Of a DNA stretch of 64,000 nucleotides, positions 60,113-64,000 are shown piece after piece. The stretch is from Pedobacter zeae. Its GTDB lineage: Bacteria; Bacteroidota; Bacteroidia; Sphingobacteriales; Sphingobacteriaceae. Position 1 is the first letter of the stretch; each line of letters begins with the position of its first letter. The position numbers were made by a program, and so were the translations under genes. Location of the stretch: contig NZ_JACIEF010000003.1 of the NCBI RefSeq assembly GCF_014196715.1, positions 587,874-651,873 of the forward strand. Direction: 5' to 3'. A model generated the notes under the pieces. It was not told the origin of the DNA and did not search any database. It worked only from the letters and a program-made list of their open reading frames with translations.

Positions 60113-62608
60113 ATGAGTCAATCAAACCTTTTTTTAAGCTATGAGCAATTACTGGAAGTTTTTAATCTAACGCATACTGCAACCGCTATACATGTTGGCG
60201 AAACGGCCATCATTCAAACGGCTAACGATGCCATGCTCAAAATCTGGGGAAAAGACAGAAGCGTAATCGGAAAATCTTTAGAAGAAGCATTACCTGAACT
60301 TAAAGGTCAGCCTTTTATAGATATGTTCCGCAGGGTATGGCTGGAAGGCCTGGTGATTTCTGGCCAAGATACTGCTGCCGACCTTATTATCAATGGAGAA
60401 CTGAAAACCTTTTATTTTGATTTTGAATACCGGGCCATAAAAGATAACCAGGGAAAAACAATCTGCATTTTACATACAGCAGTTGATGTGAGTGAGCGCG
60501 TACTTAAACATGAAGCCTTAGAAAGGGCGATGGAAAGAGAAGAAGCGCTACAACGGGAACAAACCTTAAATGAGGAACTGGCAACAACAGTTGAAGAACT
60601 GGAATCAACCAATGAGGAACTCGTTGCCACAAACGAAGAATTACACGAAACACAGGAAAAACTACGCCTTTTAAACAACGACCTGGAATTAAGGGTTGTT
60701 GAGCGCTTTAACCAGCTTTCGGAAAGTGAGCAGCGCTTTAAAACCATGGCAGAAGGGACCGATATTTTTATTAAGGTTGATGATGAACATGGAAATGCCA
60801 TTTATTTCAATAATCTGTGGACAACCTTAACAGGTAGATCGATGAACGATCTGCTTGCTTTTGGCTGGGCTGATCTGATCCACCCGGAAGATCGCGACAG
60901 GTATTTAAATACCTACTTTTCAGCACTGGCAGAGAAAAAACCATTTACAGGTGAATTCAGAATCCTGACCAAGAAAGGCGATTACCGATGGCTGTTGGCC
61001 AATGGTCCACCACGTTTCCATGCAGATGGATCTTTTGCGGGTTATATTAGTTCGTGCATTGATATTACCGAAAGAAAATTAATAGAGCTGGAAAGGTTGA
61101 ATTTGAATAAACTCATCGAAGCCAGTTCAGAATTTATAGCTTTAGCCGGTTTGGATATGACGATCCAATACCTGAACCCGGCAGCATTAAAAAAATTAGG
61201 CTGGGATAATATTGCCAACAGGAATATACTGGACTGCATTTTCCCTGCAGACCGGCCTGCGTCCCAAAAATTTTTACCTGAGATTTTGCAGCGCATCAAT
61301 TTCAGACAGGAAATCCGTTTCTGGAATGAAAAAACAGGAAATCCTTTTTGGATTGAGTGGAATGGTTTCGCGATAAAAGATCAGGAAACAGGTAAACTCA
61401 CTGCCATTGCTTCGGTTAGTCCAGATATTACCGAACGGAAACTTTACCAGGAAGAGCTTCAGGCGATCAATATGGAGATGGCTGCAGCAAACGAGGAACT
61501 GGCCACAACCAATGAAGAGCTGGCCCAAACACACGAAGGCCTGATCCAATACGCTAAAAAGTTAGCCGATAGCGAAGAAAGGCTGCTTCAGGCTATTGAT
61601 ACCGGCAGAATGGGAACCTGGAGCATCAATCCTAAAACACTCGAAATTACCGTATCTGGTTTTGTTAAAAACCTGCTCGGCCTGCCGTTAAATGAGCCTG
61701 TTACCCTCGATCTCATTATGAGGGCCATTAACCCCGGTTATCATGATATGTTAAACAGGGCTTTTACAGAGGCATTAAAAAACCATTCGCCAAGTGATAA
61801 TGAATATTTGATCAATAATTTAATCACGGGCGAAGAAAAGTGGGTCAGGACAACCGGAAGAGTATTTGTAGATCACCAGGGTAACGCAACAGAATATTCC
61901 GGGCTCTTTATGGATATTACAGAACAAAAACTGGATGAGCTTCGAAAAAATGATTTCATCGGTATGGTTAGCCACGAATTAAAAACACCTTTAACAGCCA
62001 TAAATGGCTTTGTTCAGGTTTTACAGCGCAAGGCCAGAAAAGATGAAGACAATTATGCCATGATTGCCCTCGATAAAGCTTATAACCAGATCAGAAAAAT
62101 GACCACCATGATCAATGGTTTCTTAAATGTATCCCGTTTGGAATCAGGCAAGTTACTGATTGAAAAAACAGATTTTAGCCTGGATCAGTTATTAAAAGAA
62201 ATCATTGAAGAAACGTATATTTCACAATCGTCACACGAGATTATATTTGAACCAACCTGTGAGGTAACTATCCATGCCGACCGGGATAAAATTGGCAATG
62301 TAATTTCTAACCTGATCAGCAACGGAATAAAATATTCGGATAATAATACCCGGATAGAAATAAACTGCGACATACATGGTCAGGAGGTTGAAGTTCAGAT
62401 TAAAGATGAGGGAATGGGCATAAATCCCGAAGATATTGATAAGCTTTTCGAACGTTATTACCGTGTAAAGGGCAATCATACCATCTCTGGCTTTGGCATA
62501 GGACTTTACCTAAGCGCCGAAATAATAGAAAGGCATGGTGGCAGGATCTGGGCCGAAAGCGAGGAAGGCAAGGGTTCTGTTTTTCATTTTACTTTGCCAT
62601 TGAATTAA
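60113..62608 (+). CDS. Multi-PAS sensor histidine kinase
   Basis: An 831-residue soluble kinase, no membrane segments. A first PAS domain (about 12-130) is followed by a Glu/Asn-rich coiled coil (VEELESTNEELVATNEEL, about 155-190), PAS 2 and 3 (about 200-445), a second coiled coil of the same NEEL type (about 460-480), a fourth PAS (about 485-610), HisKA with H621 in VSHELKTP, and HATPase with RIEIN, EGMGINPEDI and GFGIGLYLS. No response regulator is adjacent, so it is an orphan sensor. The two coiled coils look like internal duplications. Confidence 0.95.
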   Translation: MSQSNLFLSYEQLLEVFNLTHTATAIHVGETAIIQTANDAMLKIWGKDRSVIGKSLEEALPELKGQPFIDMFRRVWLEGLVISGQDTAADLIINGELKTFYFDFEYRAIKDNQGKTICILHTAVDVSERVLKHEALERAMEREEALQREQTLNEELATTVEELESTNEELVATNEELHETQEKLRLLNNDLELRVVERFNQLSESEQRFKTMAEGTDIFIKVDDEHGNAIYFNNLWTTLTGRSMNDLLAFGWADLIHPEDRDRYLNTYFSALAEKKPFTGEFRILTKKGDYRWLLANGPPRFHADGSFAGYISSCIDITERKLIELERLNLNKLIEASSEFIALAGLDMTIQYLNPAALKKLGWDNIANRNILDCIFPADRPASQKFLPEILQRINFRQEIRFWNEKTGNPFWIEWNGFAIKDQETGKLTAIASVSPDITERKLYQEELQAINMEMAAANEELATTNEELAQTHEGLIQYAKKLADSEERLLQAIDTGRMGTWSINPKTLEITVSGFVKNLLGLPLNEPVTLDLIMRAINPGYHDMLNRAFTEALKNHSPSDNEYLINNLITGEEKWVRTTGRVFVDHQGNATEYSGLFMDITEQKLDELRKNDFIGMVSHELKTPLTAINGFVQVLQRKARKDEDNYAMIALDKAYNQIRKMTTMINGFLNVSRLESGKLLIEKTDFSLDQLLKEIIEETYISQSSHEIIFEPTCEVTIHADRDKIGNVISNLISNGIKYSDNNTRIEINCDIHGQEVEVQIKDEGMGINPEDIDKLFERYYRVKGNHTISGFGIGLYLSAEIIERHGGRIWAESEEGKGSVFHFTLPLN

Positions 62609-62788
62609 TTTACCCAAGCTTTTCACCACAAAGTACACAAAGAAAATAGGCGCAAAGCATTCGTGTAATTTTTCCTCCCTGCCCTTTGTATAAAACTTGG
62701 TATCCTTTGTGATAGGAAAAAAAGAAAAGCGCCCATGTTTTTCGTGGCTAAATTGCCGTTACAACACTTGTGCGATCTATTAGTTTAG

Positions 62789-62862
62789 TTTGTCATTCTG
62801 AGTGAAACGAAGAATCTTTCAGTATGTATGAAAAGATTCTTCACTGTGTTCAGAATGACAAA
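62789..62862. repeat. Extragenic inverted repeat, TTTGTCATTCTGA...TCAGAATGACAAA
   Basis: Thirteen-base perfect outer arms, inner arms GAAGAATCTTTC/GAAAAGATTCTTC. Between convergent genes. The GTCATTCTGA word with AAGAATCTTT is widespread in Bacteroidota spacers. Confidence 0.78.
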
Positions 62863-62884
62863 AAGCATTTTTCTTTATAAAACC

Positions 62885-64000
62885 TTAATCTATCTTTAAT
62901 CCCTCCAAAACCTTGTCATCAACCAGGTGCGGCAGCGTAATCTTCATAGTATCAGTACGGTCCATTTCGCGCTGTATTGCAAAGCGGGCTTCTTTATTAC
63001 GTGCCCAGCTTCTGCGGGCAATCCCGTTGTTCACATCATAAAAAAGCATGTTCTGTAGTTTCTCTGCAGCCTGTTCGGTTCCATCAAGCACCAATCCAAA
63101 ACCACCGTTTATCACTTCGCCCCAGCCTACGCCGCCACCGTTATGGATCGAAACCCAGGTTGCCCCCCTAAAACTATCTCCAATTACATTATGGATAGCC
63201 ATATCGGCAGTAAATCTGCTTCCATCGTAAATATTGCTCGTTTCCCTAAAAGGCGAATCCGTTCCGCTTACATCATGATGATCTCTTCCTAAAATCACAG
63301 GGGCCGATAATTCGCCGGTTTTAATCGCCTCATTAAAGCGCAAAGCAATTTTTACCCTTCCTTCGGCATCAGCATATAAAATCCGAGCTTTTGAGCCCAC
63401 CACCAACCTGTTTTCTTTGGCTGCAGTAATCCAGTTGATATTATCCTGCAATTGCTGTTGTATTTCTGCAGGTGCGGTAAGTTTAATTTCTTCCATCACT
63501 TCTTTTGCGATGCGATCGGTTAAATCGAGATCCCTTTCATCGCCCGATGCACAAACCCATCTAAACGGACCAAAGCCGTAATCGAAACACAATGGCCCAA
63601 GAATGTCTTCCACATAAGACGGATACCTGAAATCTATTCCATTGGCCGACATCACATCGGCACCTGCCCTGCTGCATTCCAGTAAAAAAGCATTTCCATA
63701 ATCAAAAAAGTATGTTCCCCTGGCAGCATGCCTGTTAACGCTGGCCGCGTGTCTTTTCAGTGAATCCTGAACCTCAATTTTAAACTGTCCTGCCGCATTG
63801 GCCATCATTTCATTGGCTTCCTCAAAACCTAAACCTACGGGATAATAACCGCCTGAATAAGGGTTATGAAGCGAAGTTTGATCAGAACCAATTACCACTT
63901 CAATATTTTCTTCATCAAAACGTTCCCATACCTCCACAACGTTACCAATGTAAGCCAATGATACAGTTTGTTCTTTGGTTTGAGCCAATAAAACCCTTTT
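62885..64000 (-). CDS. hutU: Urocanate hydratase, C-terminal part (5' end outside window)
   Basis: Converts urocanate to imidazolonepropionate in histidine breakdown. The frame is open to the last base; 371 codons plus stop are present, of about 560-670 expected. Family motifs: DYGFGPFRWVCASGDERDL, GRDHHDVSGTDSPFRET and HNGGGVGWGEVINGGFG. The apparent start at 63988 is an internal TTG, not a start. Neighbouring hut genes, if any, lie outside the window. Confidence 0.95.
   Translation of the reverse strand, partial: KRVLLAQTKEQTVSLAYIGNVVEVWERFDEENIEVVIGSDQTSLHNPYSGGYYPVGLGFEEANEMMANAAGQFKIEVQDSLKRHAASVNRHAARGTYFFDYGNAFLLECSRAGADVMSANGIDFRYPSYVEDILGPLCFDYGFGPFRWVCASGDERDLDLTDRIAKEVMEEIKLTAPAEIQQQLQDNINWITAAKENRLVVGSKARILYADAEGRVKIALRFNEAIKTGELSAPVILGRDHHDVSGTDSPFRETSNIYDGSRFTADMAIHNVIGDSFRGATWVSIHNGGGVGWGEVINGGFGLVLDGTEQAAEKLQNMLFYDVNNGIARRSWARNKEARFAIQREMDRTDTMKITLPHLVDDKVLEGLKID

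Noticed and set aside
1655..64000. Histidine-utilisation cluster linking the arginase-fold protein and hutU
   Set aside because: They are 60 kb apart, and the arginase-fold protein has lost metal ligands needed for formimidoylglutamase activity.
1..64000. Mobile island, prophage or CRISPR array
   Set aside because: No integrase, transposase, phage structural gene, attachment-like duplication or regularly spaced repeat was found.

Overview
The window is a densely coded, moderately AT-rich bacterial chromosome segment from the phylum Bacteroidota, most probably Pedobacter or a close Sphingobacteriaceae relative. Signs of this are TAnnTTTG-type promoter -7 elements, weak Shine-Dalgarno sequences, DUF4369/TlpA thioredoxins, TonB-plug and MG2 surface proteins, a DUF5687 ABC partner, LytTR regulators, and short degenerate or palindromic repeats typical of Pedobacter spacers. 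I see no rRNA, tRNA, CRISPR array, integrase or transposase. The order looks like an ordinary chromosome rather than a mobile island.

Layout. 1-15 kb: a HAD phosphatase cut by the window edge, an SDR epimerase, an arginase-fold protein that has lost metal ligands, a TlpA-like thioredoxin, purD, a dienoyl-CoA reductase/enoyl-CoA hydratase pair, a large MG2/TonB-plug protein, dcd, a phosphopantetheinyl transferase, lipB, an SGNH lipoprotein and a CD225-DUF2752 pair. 14.4-21.6 kb: a MoxR-type gene cluster (RDD, SpoIIM-like, two small membrane proteins, DUF4350, MoxR ATPase, DUF58). 21.6-30.2 kb: a nucleoid-associated protein, a GNAT-MarR operon with a perfect palindromic operator, a TlpA protein, a His/Cys-rich secreted protein followed by a TonB receptor, and an OYE/AKR/DoxX redox group. 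30.4-33.3 kb: a YtrA-type ABC operon with its regulator and a matching operator. 33-49.6 kb: hydrolases, MtfA peptidase, OmpA lipoprotein, ABC/DUF5687 transporter, rarA, a MHS-type MFS transporter, hisS, a membrane-anchored LytTR regulator with a small truncated paralogue, an SUI1-type factor and a lipid kinase. 49.6-51 kb: metK behind a SAM-II-like riboswitch. 51.6-55.2 kb: a double-glycine peptide with HlyD and C39-peptidase ABC exporter. 55.5-64 kb: exbD, sodC, an EamA transporter, an MdaB/YgiN-like quinone pair with a divergent LysR, a multi-PAS histidine kinase and the C-terminal part of hutU.

The most interesting items are the self-contained double-glycine peptide export operon; the LytTR regulator with a mini-paralogue of its membrane anchor; the SAM-II-like leader of metK with a possible alternative pairing; the MarR palindrome filling the spacer of its own promoter; and several families of extragenic hairpin elements that sit mainly between convergent genes.
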